Shown here in pieces: positions 43,068 through 55,207 of a DNA stretch of 64,000 nt. Source of the DNA: Adiantum capillus-veneris (lineage: Eukaryota > Streptophyta > Polypodiopsida > Polypodiales > Pteridaceae); assembly GCA_014529385.2 (NCBI GenBank), contig CM043958.1, forward strand, positions 90,109,025-90,173,024. The letters are read 5' to 3'. The translations under genes and the position numbers were made by a program. The notes beneath the pieces were generated by a model. It had not been told where the DNA came from, ran no database searches, and was given only the letters and a program-made list of their open reading frames with translations. The stretch's first letter is position 1, and every line of letters starts with the position of its first letter.

Positions 43068-44050
43068 GACGGTGAAATCAGATGGAAGGACCCAATTTAC
43101 TCAGATTACTTTTCGCAAAGATGGATCACACAATACAAGGGAAACCCTGCACCAAAGAGCCTATGGATCGAGTGTCGAATGAATTGTTGCATGACAAGGG
43201 ATAAATTCTATTACCCAGATTTTATTATTATTTTGAGCCATTACGGTCACTTTTGTAATGTTTACGGGAACCTCATATTTTAAGTCGGCACTTGTATTTT
43301 GGCCGCAGATGCTTGCATAATGAGTAAAGCCAACTCAGTTTCTTGTAATTAAGCTCTGTAGAAGCCTAGGGACAATTCAGGTCATTTGGCTGGACATTAG
43401 GTTTGAAGGCTTTGTATATAAGCTGAAACCTAAGGCTTTGTAACGGACACATTACGTTATCTCAATTAATATATAGTCGTGGGTTCTGCAGCACAAGGTA
43501 GTGAGCTTTACGCACACACACTGTCGCGCACACTAATCACGTTGCAGATCTGAGAGTAGGAGCGTGTTAGCATCGAGGAGCTCTCTGCGTCGACGCAAGC
43601 AATGCAAGCCGAGGACCATATCGCGAGCCCGCCTGCTGAGCTATATTTGGTCGTAAGTACCTCAAATGACATCCATTCTGAATGATCAAGTAGTCATTAG
43701 AATCAGGGTGAGAAGCTCTTTGTGTTGATGTCTTTGTAGATCAGTTCCGGACACTTTGGAAATTACTGTTTTGACTCTATCGCGACAGCGATTAGAGGTC
43801 TTACAGTTATGGTTTTCACGGTTTAGGTGTTTGGCCATATAGGATATGTCCTTGTGAGTCTTGCCCTCCGATTTCGAGTCATTCCAATATGATTTGAGAG
43901 TGTTTCGAGTTTGTAGTGTTTCGTAGGATGCGTTGTCTGTTTCTTTGCTTTATGGTAGTGTTGTGGTAGGATTAGTGACTGTAGAGTCTTGTTAGTGTCT
44001 AGCTTAGGGTTGACAACCCATAGATTGCCTCCATGGCCTAGTCGGGTCAG
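43068..44050 (+). promoter_or_regulatory. LTR-like or promoter region after the gag-protease element
   Basis: tgtatataagctg at 43414-43426 is a strong TATA match. It is followed about 30 bases later by sequence that becomes clearly more GC-rich (43540-43660), then gtcgtaagtacc near 43665-43676 (good splice-donor shape), a T-rich stretch and tttgtag near 43730 (acceptor-like). Two variants of the palindrome core occur (atatcgcgag near 43619, ctatcgcgacag near 43777). It could be the 3' LTR of the gag-protease element or an unrelated promoter. No matching upstream LTR was found. Confidence 0.35.
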
Positions 44051-44121
44051 CTACGTCCTCGGATTGACAGTTTGTTGGTCTGTGTTCTCGCTGTGCTCCA
44101 TCGTCCATTGCGGCGTACCCG

Positions 44122-47046
44122 CTAACAGTGTTTTCTTCTTTTTATGAGATTGGGAAATTGATGCCGTGTCTCTTTCCTCAAGAATATAATTTTTTTTTTG
44201 GAGCATCGATCGTGTGAGTACATTTGCTGGTACCACGGTGTACTTTGTGATGGCCCCTCGATAACTTCAATCAAATTTAATGGCGTGATCTTTGGTGCAT
44301 TTGGATTATTTGGACATTGGGCAATCAAATGATCTATGCCACATCGATTACACATGAGTATCCACATTGTAGATGTGCTCGCTTGACTGGTTTGCATTAG
44401 TGTGGCGTTCTTTTGTAGCCTAATAGGACATTTGGCTACACGATGTGGACCTCCACACTCATAGCATTGAAGAGGTGGTCTCTTAGCAGTGTAATTGATA
44501 TTTTGACCTCTTGCAGCAAGAGTAGCTACTTGATATACAAGTTTGACTTGTCCCCAATAGTCCTCCATGTAGTATTGTGGACTTTCTTCAAGCACATCCA
44601 GCCTATAGGCACTATTAGGATCTATATCTTCCTCACAGCCTTCCAAACAAGCAATAGATGACTCACAACCCACTTGATTCACAGAAGTGATTCTCGGATG
44701 TGGTGGTTTTGCGGTCCTAGCATTGGAGGTGGTAAGGATGTTGTTTGAACAACATTTTGGGCCCTAGGGACCATGTGTTGTGCTGTTTGTTCAAGAGGTG
44801 GGGCCGGCATTAATGCAGGCACTCGAGGTGTGTTTGTCCATGCTAAAGTTGGTCTATTGGTTGATGCCCTGATGCTTGCGAGCTAATAGATTTAGGCTCA
44901 ACAGACACTCTTTGTCCTTGAATCATTAAATTATCCTCCAATTGGATCGCATTGGTGGTGACTGTTTCCCAAGTGGTGATACCTCTAATGACTAGGCCAT
45001 TGTAGATATCCTCATGTTGTAATCCCCTAATGAATCTATGAAGAAATTGGTTATTGTTGAAGCGTTCATTTGGATTACAACGAGAATTCAAATGCTTCAA
45101 GCGACTAATAAAGTCTCTCACCGACTCCCCTTCCTCTCGTTGGGCTTTCTGGAGCTGAGAGGCTACACCCCAAAGCACTCCCTCTCGTATGTATTCTTTC
45201 AAGAACAGTCTCCGAAGAGTAGGGTAAATCGTTTTTCTTCCACCCTTAGGGTTCTATACCAATCCCCTGCCTTCCCACTTAAGGTTAGGCTTAAAGCATT
45301 ACTCTTATGCAGGTCATTGTGTTCTCCTAGAGAATCGCATATTTGTTCAAACACTTCGATATGCTTTCTCACATCCTCGTCTCCACTAAATTTTTGTGTG
45401 AGCTTGGCTATTTGTACTGCCTTACTTCTAGGTTCTCTATCAGGCGTGTTACTCATATTCTCAGCAATAGATCGACCAATAGCTTGAGCAAATGTTGCCA
45501 AGTCACCTAAGTGAGTAGGCACCGTGGGTGAAGGCGCTCCAGAGACTACATGTGGAGTAGGTATTGGCATTGGGCTTGGCGTATAGGAAGCCCTTGGATT
45601 CCACGTTGGTTACGATGTTGTGCCATGTGGTGGTCCATAGTTCATATGTGTGGCCCTAGGCATATCAGACGTCGGATGTGACATGCTAATGCTAGCCGGT
45701 ATAGTCCCATGGAAATAAGAACTTGGGTGTTGTGGTTGTGGAGCATAGGTAGTTGAAACAACGGGGGGGGGGGGGGGGGGGGGGGGTAGGGACTACATGA
45801 GTGCGATGACCCATAGGTGCATACGATTGGTACACACTTGTAGGTACTGTTGCAGGCATTGAGCTACCATGTAGTGGTGCTTTACTAACAAATGAGGTCC
45901 ATGGCGTGTTTCTTGGCATGCCCATGATTGAGGTAGGCATGGTAGCCGTGGTGTCATCAAGGGAAAGATGAGCTAGACTTGGAAAGGTAAAGCTATCACT
46001 TGTGGGCTCAGATTGCATTGAGACCCCTGGAGAAACAACATATGGAGGATCCATCGAACTTACCAAGGGAGTCTCCATTTGCGATAAGGTCGGTTGTTTA
46101 GCCTTTCCTGTATCCAAGAATCTCATGAGACCCGTTGAAGGCATGTTGATCCCCTTGTTCTATCTCTCTAACTCAATGACCCTATGGATGACCTCACAAA
46201 CTCTTTGTTGTTGATCCTCCACACTAGTAGCACCCATTGTGGATTGTAAGACATCTAACTAACCCACGTGATAGGTGTGACCTGTGTATAGGTCGGTCAA
46301 AGTTTTTTTTTGTAGTTCGTACTCCCAGTTCTCATTTAAGAATGCTCCATCTAGGATTGAGGTGCTAGGGGTGTCCTTTGAGCTGATGCAATGTTTCTTT
46401 TTAGGGGTTGGCCCTTAGCGGTTGCTAAGTCAGGAGCACTCGATTGCTCTCTTAGCAAGGATATTGACATAGGGACTTTCGCTTTTAACTCTCTTCGTTG
46501 CTCCGCCTTGCGTAAGCTCTCGACTTCCTTTTCCCTAGTTGCAAGGATATACCGCTCAACCTCTTGCACTTCGGCAAGGCTTCTACCATCGGGTAATATG
46601 ACCTCGGAGGGAAATAACTCTGAAGAGTCAGAAGGTGCAGTGAATGAAGTATTCACGTGCACATTCTCTAAGGGCATAGGCTCTACATTGGTCATGAATG
46701 GAGAATTTACTTCCCCACCCCCCTCATTTACATCATTAGCTCCATGTTCGGAGCGAGTGGCTCTACTAAAGGTTTCCTTCAAGCGGCTAAGCACGCTTGG
46801 CCCGGACCGTGGACCCATGGCATGCATGTCTTGGCTTGAGCTATCGGGATTAGGCATTGGGAAACCCTCCATGACGTCGTAGTCAGAGGAAGAGTCACTA
46901 GCTGTTATGTTTGGTTCTTGGTTTGTACTACCTTGGGTCCCCGCCGAGGGCCCGAAACCTAAAGTAGGTGGATATTGAGAACTCGTGTAAGTCAAAATTC
47001 TCTCTAGTTGCTTTGTCTCTAGCACATGACCAGAGCGCAGATGCAT
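44122..47046 (-). pseudogene. gag: Element G gag (several frames)
   Basis: Start ATG 47046 gives MHLRSGHVLETK, the LRSG opening common in plant gypsy gag proteins. Segments in order: acidic N-terminal domain (46351-47046), Pro/Thr-rich part with a poly-Pro run coded by 24 consecutive plus-strand G (45692-46144), capsid-like core (45199-45570, QKFSGDEDVRKHIEVFEQIC, then LTLSGKAGDWYRTL), its C-terminal half (44843-45202, EGESVRDFISRLKHLNSRC, then FIRGLQHEDI), and two knuckles (44122-44682, CYECGGPHRVAKC and CNRCGIDHLIAQC). Frameshifts separate the segments, one at the 45199-45202 overlap. Confidence 0.82.
45763..45786 (+). repeat. Poly-G tract, 24 bases
   Basis: Uninterrupted G run that codes poly-Pro in the gag of element G on the other strand. 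Length may be unreliable because such tracts are hard to sequence. Confidence 0.9.
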
Positions 47047-47742
47047 GTGCCTTTGGCACCCTACAAGCGTCGGCGAATAACCTCGAAGGTTAACCGCTTA
47101 CTTTTCTAGGCGTCCGTTTTCGCTCGTTTTTAAATTTTTTTTTTTTTATAATGATTGGTTTTTTTAATTAAAGTGTGTGATAGATCGAAACGAGCGTATC
47201 ACTTAGAGGGTCGCGGTGTGCTTTACAACACAACATTCGGTCACCTGAAGCTCCGTTGGTCCTCAAAAAAGTCGATTTTTAGCTACGTGTGAAGCTAAAA
47301 TTCGTAATTCTAAAGGGTGATAGATGCCTAAGCCTGAGTGTGAGCTTGGGCTTGGGTATGGGAGATATTCCCGATCCCGATCCTACCTTTTTTTTTTTTT
47401 GGATAAGGTCACCGCAGCCTGCGCTGCGCGAGCACACACACACTCTACCTACCTACTTACAACTAATACACCTACTGTTACACACTAACACACTTCATAA
47501 GCTCTCACAGATCTACTTCCTACTTACTGTACATTACATTACACAGAACTAACAACCTTAATACTGACACCTTACACAGAGAAAACACAGTAACCTTTCA
47601 AAACTTCATTAACAAAAAAATACACAGTAGTAACACAAAATCCTTCTTCTCAACACACACACCCTCCTTCCCTACCTTTCCTACAATTGAAATTTCACTA
47701 GAAAAGAAGCATAGAGTGCCATTCAAGCTTAGTGTATGGCAT
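47047..47742 (-). other. Element G leader
   Basis: About 700 bases between PBS and gag ATG, non-coding, with a T12 run near 47389 and a T-rich run near 47137. Confidence 0.6.
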
Positions 47743-47760
47743 TCCCCAACAATGGCGCCA
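47743..47760 (-). promoter_or_regulatory. tRNA-Asp type primer binding site of element G
   Basis: On the minus strand TGGCGCCATTGTTGGGGA, matching at 16 of 18 positions the site TGGCGCCGTTGCCGGGGA known from Athila/Tat-type elements. Confidence 0.85.
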
Positions 47761-47764
47761 AAAA

Positions 47765-48334
47765 TGTGCGCGTATGTCGCACGCGTCAATGCAAGGAACT
47801 TGCCGCCGACACACAGTGTGTGAGCCACAAATGGCTACAATCACACAACAAGCCTAAACTAGTAAGCTCAAAGATGGCGTTGGTGTGTCACTCACCGCTC
47901 TACGCTTCCTATCGTGGAGGATTCCTCGCTGCAAAGAAGAGGGAGACGCTGCTACGACGCGCTCAACCGCCTCACCGTTGTCGTGCCGTCGCAATGCTCG
48001 ATCGCACACACACTCTCTCTCTCTCACGCATACACACACAGACAAGGAGATGAAGAAGAAGAGGATGGAGATGGAGGAAGAGCACTCTTCAATTGCACAA
48101 ATGAGAGAATGAGGTTTTTTAGGTTTAGTTGACTTTTATATGAGCTTACCCCATTCACACTTGGGCGCCCATGCTTAGCCAACTAATCCCTTGAATGTTC
48201 TAGTTAGAGTGCGCCTCTCATCGGTGATCACTCTTACCCTTTTCCTATTGGACCAACAAGCCCGGTACCTGACTCTACCAAATAAATAATACATCGTCCG
48301 TTGTAGGTGATAGGAATGTGCGTGAGGGTTAACA
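47765..48334 (-). repeat. 5' LTR of element G with TATA box
   Basis: On the minus strand it would begin TGTTAACCC at about 48334 and end GCGCGCACA at 47765, four bases before the PBS. catataaaagtc on the minus strand at 48131-48142 is a good TATA box, leaving about 340 bases of GC-rich R-U5 with CT/AC-rich tracts. The outer boundary is inferred from the TG/CA rule only because no partner LTR is present. Confidence 0.6.
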
Positions 48335-51150
48335 ATGTGGTAAAAGGAGATCTGGTGGTACCCTATTTTACCTTTTCTTGATGTTTCTTATTGTCTAAAC
48401 ATAGGGATTTTGAAAACACTGATTATTGCACTCGTTTGTTTGAGGGGTGTACTCCTTATTGGGCATTTTCTCTATGATCTGAATGAGCTTTATGTTTGGT
48501 GTTCTTAAACATTGAACAAATTTGTTTACCTTTTGGTAATGAGAGGATTTGATGTTATTCAATTTCAAACCCATCCCACTGGTTTCTCCCTCAGATAACA
48601 TGAAAGTGGAAATTTGGGATAAAAAAGCAGCACATAGATATTTGCACTATTTTGTTCGTTTTTTACTTAGGGAATAATGTGCTTATGAGATCCTTTCTAC
48701 CTTTGGATCACAAGTAAAGGATGAGATCCTGGTTGGCTCTTTACATCTGCAAAGTATTGAGACTATGATTTGAAGTAATTCTTGGCATCTAATGGCACTA
48801 ACTATTGGACAATTGAAATTGATGGCTTGAGTCAAATTTTAATCATTTAAAAGGAGCTTGAGGGCATAATGAGGTACTTCTAATCTCTGAAAATCGCCTT
48901 GTTGGTTTAAAACTGGAGCTTTTTTGGTCTCGACAACTCTAGTTAGGGTAATTAATCCTTTTTTGACTCCAAATGTCAACTATGGCACCCTACGCACTTC
49001 TTTCTACGACATCATAGCTTGCCTATAAACACCCCTACCTTATTATTTTTTGATCAAAACTTAGTTTTAGGATATAGATTTGTACTTTTCCCATTCACTT
49101 GCTGATACTTAAACCAACACTTTATGGATTCTCCCTGTAGGAGAAACAAAACCTGCCTTTTTTTATATTTTGTTAAGGAAATTTGTTTTTGGTCAGGCCT
49201 CAACATCCCTTTAGGCTTTGGGGGTGCCTAATGCCATAAGCGTTTGGTCTTTTTGGAGCCTTGATAAAGGGAACTACTTAGGAACTTCATATTGTTTGAT
49301 CTGAGTAATTGTTACCTTGTACCCTCAGTACTGCCAATATCTGAGAGTTTTTGGGTTGTGATTCTTTCTATGGTCTGAAACCTTAAGAGGATGCATTGTC
49401 TTAAACTTTCCCACTAAATAACCTTTAGGTTGTATATTTGGAAATCTACAGATTTTATGGTTGTCTTGGTTTTTTTTTCTCCCTGGTTTTGCTACAATAA
49501 CCTTGGATCACTTTGACTTCAAGTTCAAACATTTGCGGATCCAATTGACTTCTACATTATGGACTTACTTGTGATATCACCCACATCAACCTGACAAAGA
49601 AGAGGGAATAACCTATTGCATATGCTTACATACAATTATGGAAGTGATTAGTTGAATTACCTATCCTAGATGGCTTACCTGTGATATCACCCACAACAGC
49701 ATAATAAAGAAGAAGGAGTTACCTATTGCATATGCTTACATACGATTATGGAAGTGATTAGTGTTCATTGTTTAGGAGATTTTTTTGGTCAATTTACAGG
49801 TGTTTTTTCTTGTTTCTAGTCATCATCGAGTGCCACATTGGTTTTCTTGATTGAGTACATTAAGAGTACTTTGCACATGATTAAATTTGAGCCCTTAGTT
49901 GCTACATTTGAAGAGATTAGCACTGCTAATATGATCTTCCACTTATAGGGTTTTGTGTGTGTAAATTCTCAAAAGAGCCATTTTTAGGTGTGCATGAAAT
50001 TCATGCTAGAAATGTGGTCTTTAAAGAAAAATTAGTGAGTTTTCTTTTCTTTGGGCTAAAAGGCCAAAGCAATTCTATTTGTGGTCATTATTATGTTTCT
50101 CAACTCTCAGACTTGATTCATCTACTTGCTACCTCGATGGTAGTTTTTTTGCTCACATGCTCTAATGAAACACACCGTCTCACTGCCCATGTGCGCGCCT
50201 ATGTTCCCAACAAGCACCAACTACCAATGAGTTTGTCTGACTTCTCACCTCCAACTTGTGACATCACAGGTAAGCGAACTAGGACTATTGACCAGGCTTT
50301 TCACATAGGACACACAAATGTCCTTCAGATGGTTTATTAAATGGCTTGTTGTAACAAATCACAATCCTAATTGGAGAGGTTGTTCTCTTAAGAGATACAA
50401 AAAAGCCCGCATCCCAACAACCATCCCCCATGTGGATTTGTTGCATATCACTCAGACAATCCTCCCCTCAAAACACACTAGGGTGAGGCACCCAAGACAC
50501 AAGCCTTACCCTCTATGTGTGTGTAGGGACAACACTAAGCGAGTTGCTTGGATTGTTGCCCTAAGTTGCATAGCTAACCTTGTGTTGCCCATTTGCTTCA
50601 GTGATGTTCCTAAATTAGTATCCACATGCCTAGCTTATGCACCCTCACTCTTGCTAACTAACAATAGACCTACTGCCAACACCATGCCAAATGCTTGCAA
50701 CTATGCTATGAGATGTTCTTGACACAACTACCATCACTTTTCTCTTTAAAAAGCGGAACCACCCTTAGGGGAATCACTAACCATAAGCTCCCTATATCAT
50801 GTGCATTCACGAATTTATCAATAATAACCCAATACACATGCTATCTTTACACTATGGGCCTATTTTAAAAACCACCCCCCCTCTATTGTATAAATAAAAG
50901 TACACATTTTGGACACTATTAATAATCCTCTCCGGTTAACTCGTGTCATATGATACACATTTTGAAAAGTGACCTCCCCGGGGCTCCACCAAAGCCTACC
51001 AATGCCATGTGTCATCGTCTTGCTGGTTGCACTCGCCATCAAGTCTGTGAGCCCATCAGATTGTGTTGAGACCCAATTTATGTCACCTGCCCAGGTGCTC
51101 CTTTTTTCCAATTGAACATTCAAAGACTCCAAATTAGTCTACCTAGCAAG
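48335..51150. other. No gene recognised
   Basis: About 2.8 kb, AT-rich, with many short ORFs of no recognisable content on both strands (for example 49957-50340 and 50318-50722). A 110-bp-period duplication is annotated separately. Possibly decayed retroelement interior. Confidence 0.45.
49561..49761 (+). repeat. Direct duplication, period 110 bp
   Basis: Copies at 49561-49651 and 49671-49761 share gtgatatcaccca, acctattgcatatgcttaca and attatggaagtgattag. A related short block (gcttacatgtgatgtcaccca) is at about 63783. Confidence 0.88.
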
Positions 51151-51154
51151 CTAA

Positions 51155-51790
51155 AATAAAATGGTATTTGATACGTAAGCAATTATGGCTGGTGGTCAAG
51201 CCACTCATTCAAGGGGAAAGGGTAGAATCGTGGCATAATCTAGCATTGTTCATAGCTAAAGATGAGCAAGCTGTTGCCATCTTTCTCACTTCACTGATGA
51301 CAATTTTGTGCATTATATTGATGATTGCACCACTACACACAAGGCATGGACCACCTTAGTGTACCTTTTTTTGCTATAACATTCCAATATTGCATTAAAG
51401 ATGCAACTCTATTGATTGCTTATGGACTCTGGAGAAGATGTGCCTTCATTTATCAACAAGCTCAAAAGTATTTGCATGCAATTAACATACATTAACCACC
51501 ATGTAACGAAGACCAAATTGTTGTGCTTGTCAAAGCCGTCTCTTATGTAAATTTTGGAAAAAAATTCAGAGTGCTCAAAGGGAAAGATCCACTCCCCAAG
51601 CTTGAATATTTAATAAAGTCTCTTCTTTTTGTGGTTTCATCCAATTGATACAACCACAACAACAAAAGGATCTTGAAGTGCACACACTATGGCAAGGCCA
51701 ATCATCTTTTGAAGCATTGCTATGGAGTGAACCCCCGTCAAATGTATAGAAAGAAAAACCATGCTAAAAATTATTGATTCAAAGATAGCT
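51155..51790 (+). pseudogene. gag: Copia gag pseudogene
   Basis: Frame-shifted plus-strand translation shows LIRKQLWLVVKPLIQ, LALFIAKDEQAVAIFL, DCTTTHKAWTTL, LLMDSGEDVPSFINKLKSI and TKTKLLCLSKPSL, the expected order in copia gag. Near 51670 a degenerate knuckle reads CTHYGKANHLLKHC, where the second Cys is Tyr. At least four frameshifts or stops. It is the host sequence into which element D inserted about 150 bases downstream. Confidence 0.75.
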
Positions 51791-51937
51791 TTCCATAGGT
51801 AACAAATTAAAGGACATTCTAGAGACAAAGGAAAAGCTAAAATCAACCTTACCATTGAAGACACTAACGATGATGAAAACAATGCTGGTTTAACATGTAA
51901 TGACATATTGTGAGCATTATACTCTTGTGTACCTTAT

Positions 51938-53746
51938 TGTCATGAAATCTAATATCTAGCTTACCCAAATCATTTTCTAATATTAAACTGATCATTTAAT
52001 GTGGGAGAATAAACGGGAACAAGAGTTAGAATAGAGACATGTGCTTCTAAACCTATCTCAGAAGGGGACCAAAAGGAGAGATGGTTGCATCTCAATACGG
52101 GTCCAAAAGGAGACGGTCTACCAAAGAGCAATGTGCAATAAGTGCTTCTAAACTTATCTCAGCAAAGGACCAAGAGGGGAGATGGTTACATCTCAATATG
52201 GGTCCAAAAGGAGGTAGTCTATCAAAGAGCAACGTGCATCTCATGGAGCTTAAAAGACCTTAGAGTTAGCTTCATTAAATACCTCCAATGGTTAGTGTTA
52301 AAAGTCCTTTAACCTTAGGCAAGCTAGGCTGAGCTTGAGGTGGGAACTTGACCTAACCTTGAGGTGCTTGTCGTGCTTGATGACTAAGGTGCGTGCTTGA
52401 TGACTAAGATGCTTGAGGTGCTTTTCATGCTTGATGACTAAGGTACTTGAGGTGCTTGTCATACCCAATGAGGAAGGTGAATGAGTCAAAAAGAGACCCT
52501 ACAAACTTAATGAGGAAGGTGCTTGAGAAGATTCCCATGCATGGGGGGTAAGGTGCTTGAGTAAAAAAGAGACCCTACAAACTTAATGAGGAAGGTGCTT
52601 GAGAAGCTTCCCATGCATGGGGGGGGGGGGGTAAGGTGCTTGAGTCAAAAAGAGACCCTACAAACTTAATGAGGAGGTGCTTGAGAAGCTTCTTATGCAT
52701 GAAAGTCCCAAAGTTATAGGAATCTTTGACTTAACCTTCCACTCACCCAAAGGGCACATGGGACACATGTCAGACGCTCCCTATGCTTAACCACATAGTG
52801 TGCTTGAATGCTATTGGTTGGGCTAAAGAGGGGTCCAATGAGCTTCTAGTTCCATCCAACAAATATCTAGATATTTTCAAGCTCTCTCTCTCTTTAAGGA
52901 GTAAGGAGGACACTTGTCCAAAGACTACCCATGTACTTGAATGCATGCTGCATGTGATTGACTAGGGAGGGAGAGGGGTCCAATGAGCTTGAAACATGTG
53001 TAAAAGCTACAACTCTCCCTAAGCAAGCAAGGGGGGTGCTGGGGGGATATTAACCACACACACACACACTCATTTGGGGGATGCATTCTCACTTGGTGAA
53101 AGTTGAGGAACTCCACCTCCTTCTCCAAGCTTGTGAGAAGTGAGAGCCTGCACCAACACTCTTGGCTATGGAATGCAAATCCAACCAAGAGCCATGATTC
53201 TATGCTTAAGCTTGCCATCTTCTCCATCTTCATTACTATGCTATTATGTATGCTATCAAGAAGACCGATGATAAGAGAGGAACTATTTCTTTCTCCTATG
53301 GAATGTTTCTTCTTCCTCTTGCCTACCCTCATTCCCTGCTAGCTCTCTCCACCTTCGAAGGTGTTTGAGGCCTTGGGACTGAGGCTTGGGATAGTTAATA
53401 CTTTCTACAAAGTTTATGCTATGCTTGGTGATGGATGAAGCTTTCCATCTTCATTGCATCACCAAGGTCACAAGGAACACGAAGATTGTATTGTACCAAG
53501 TCTCTCTTGATGGGAGAAACTATAATACAAATGCCTATTGGATGAATCCGGTCCTCAATTGTTGTCATGTTCTCTAAACTCTCTCTCTTGCAAAAGTATT
53601 GTTCATGCCAAGTTAACTAAGTACCATGTTTATGTTGCTACCATCAATTAAGTTCACCCGCTATGCTCACAAAGTAATCTCACAAAAGTGCTTCACCTAA
53701 TTTCCTAATTTTGCTACTCCTAAAGTTCATAGGCCATTTCCATTAC
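51938..53746 (+). repeat. 5' LTR of element D
   Basis: TGTCATGAAATC to TTCCATTAC; the terminal A is lost at the deletion junction. It contains G12 near 52620-52631, several roughly 75-bp minisatellite units (52470-52690) and a short CA run near 53054-53070 of about 8 units, against 46 in the 3' LTR. Confidence 0.93.
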
Positions 53747-54347
53747 GGACTAAATGATTACCAACTCCTCCCAAGAGGAAACGGTTAACCCATAGTACTT
53801 CTCCTCATCACTTCAAAAAGGGAAGAGAGGAAAACAAAGGAAGAAAAGGACAAGAAAGAGGTCACCCTCTTCTCCTTCTTGTTCACCTTCCTCCTCTTCC
53901 GCCGAAAGCAATGGCTAGTCTCATAGAGAATACAAGAGGGGAGGACATCACAAATCTTACCCTACATGGCGAAGATCCCAAAAGCTCAAGAAGGTCAAAG
54001 AGGGAGGAAAGAGTATCTCTTTCCTTACCTATGATGGCACCTTTGGTGCTACCGACAAAGTATTTGCCTTCATCCAACAATTTGATGCGGCCTTTGGAGA
54101 GGAGGGCTTCACGGAGTCCTCCAAGATACACCATGTAGCTATGCACTTCCAAACTTCGGTTTGTCAATGGTGGGCTAGCCTTCGTGGCAACGGCGAAGCC
54201 CCAAAGACATGGAAAACTCTACGAGTTTCCATCATGAAGCAATTCCTTGCAAGTGATGCAAAGGACAAAGTGCTTACCGAACGACGGAGTTTGAAGCTTC
54301 TCTCTCATGAGTCTATCCACAAATATATGGACAAGTTTTGGGATTTA
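53747..54347 (+). pseudogene. gag: Element D gag fragment
   Basis: It begins directly after the LTR at the position equivalent to gag codon about 110 of C, so the PBS, leader and gag start are gone. The first codons contain the same TGA (aaatga) seen in B at 7367. It then reads through the basic linker and the capsid-like region (DGTFGATDKVFAFIQQFDAAF, then WWASLRGNGEAPKTW) to KFWDL, where it jumps to the protease end. Confidence 0.86.
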
Positions 54348-55207
54348 GGCACCATGGTTTAACCGCATGGCTTCCAACATGAAGTTCCCTGAAAGGAGAA
54401 TCTACTTCACCTACAGGGAAAAGAGCATGTACATAGATGCTAATGAGTTGGGGAATACCATATCCCTGCAATAAAGGAAATCAAGAGGGTTTATAGTTTT
54501 CTAATTTCCTAAATAGATTCCAAGATGTTTTCATTGATGACATCCCTAGTGAGCTACCTCTAAAATGAGGGACAATGACCATGCAATTGAGCTCCTATCA
54601 GGAAGCTCACTGCCTAACAAGCCTCCTTATCGAGTTTTACAAGCTCAACAACATGAGGCAAGTGCATGAATTGGTGGAAAAAGAGATGGTGAGGTCTAGC
54701 TCCTCTCCATTTTTTTCACCATTGCTTTTAGTGCAAAAGAAAGACGACACATATCACATGTGTGTCGACTATAGAGCACTAAATAAGATCACTATCAAAA
54801 ATAGATTTCCTGTGCCATGGGTAGAAGATCTATTTGATAATTTACAAGTTTTGGCCTGATGAATGCTCCAAATGCATTCAAACTCATGATGGACAAAAAT
54901 CTTCAGGCCATTCAAATTCTCTTGAGTAGTACAAGCAACATCTCCAGGTAATCTTTGAAGTTGTGAGAGAGAATAAGCTTTTCATTAATCAAAAGAAAAG
55001 GGAATTTTTCCTACAAGAGATTCAATATTCAGGTCACATTATCTCTAAAGATGGTACCCGTATGGATCCAACAAAGTTAGGGATAATAAAAGGATGGCCT
55101 AATTCAAGGAATCTATAGAAGGTACGAAGCTTCATAGGTATGTGTGCATACTATAGATGTTTCATTAAAAAAATTCTCGCTAATAGCAAGCCATCACATG
55201 ACTTAAC
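54348..55207 (+). pseudogene. pol: Element D protease end and RT fragment, catalytic core deleted
   Basis: After KFWDL the text joins the last part of the protease (APWF, stop, NRMASNMKFPERRIYF). RT is open at 54575-54859 ([38 protein letters not shown]), then a deletion jumps from LFDNLQ to the LMNAPNAF segment, and a second jumps over VFFDDIIIYS, so both RT catalytic aspartate motifs are lost. The remainder runs through SFIGMCAYYR to the insertion site. Confidence 0.85.

Larger units (their letters stand above)
44050..48334 (-). mobile_element. Element G: gag-only LTR element with tRNA-Asp type PBS
   Basis: Minus strand: LTR about 48334-47765, PBS, 700-base leader, gag from 47046 downward to about 44122. 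No protease or pol follows. The PBS type is characteristic of the Athila/Tat branch of plant gypsy elements. The element meets the gag-protease element tail to tail near 44000-44100. No 3' LTR is seen, so it is truncated or its end has decayed. Confidence 0.75.

Noticed and set aside
45763-45786. Poly-G run as a G-quadruplex regulatory element
   Set aside because: It codes poly-Pro in a gag pseudogene and its length may be a sequencing artefact; no independent support for regulation.
47736-48132. Several overlapping ORFs on both strands
   Set aside because: They lie in the GC-rich R-U5 of the LTR of element G, where long frames arise by composition.
49957-50722. Two ORFs of 127 and 134 aa as host exons
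   Set aside because: No recognisable domain, no consistent splice sites, codon content like random AT-rich DNA. Left as unassigned.
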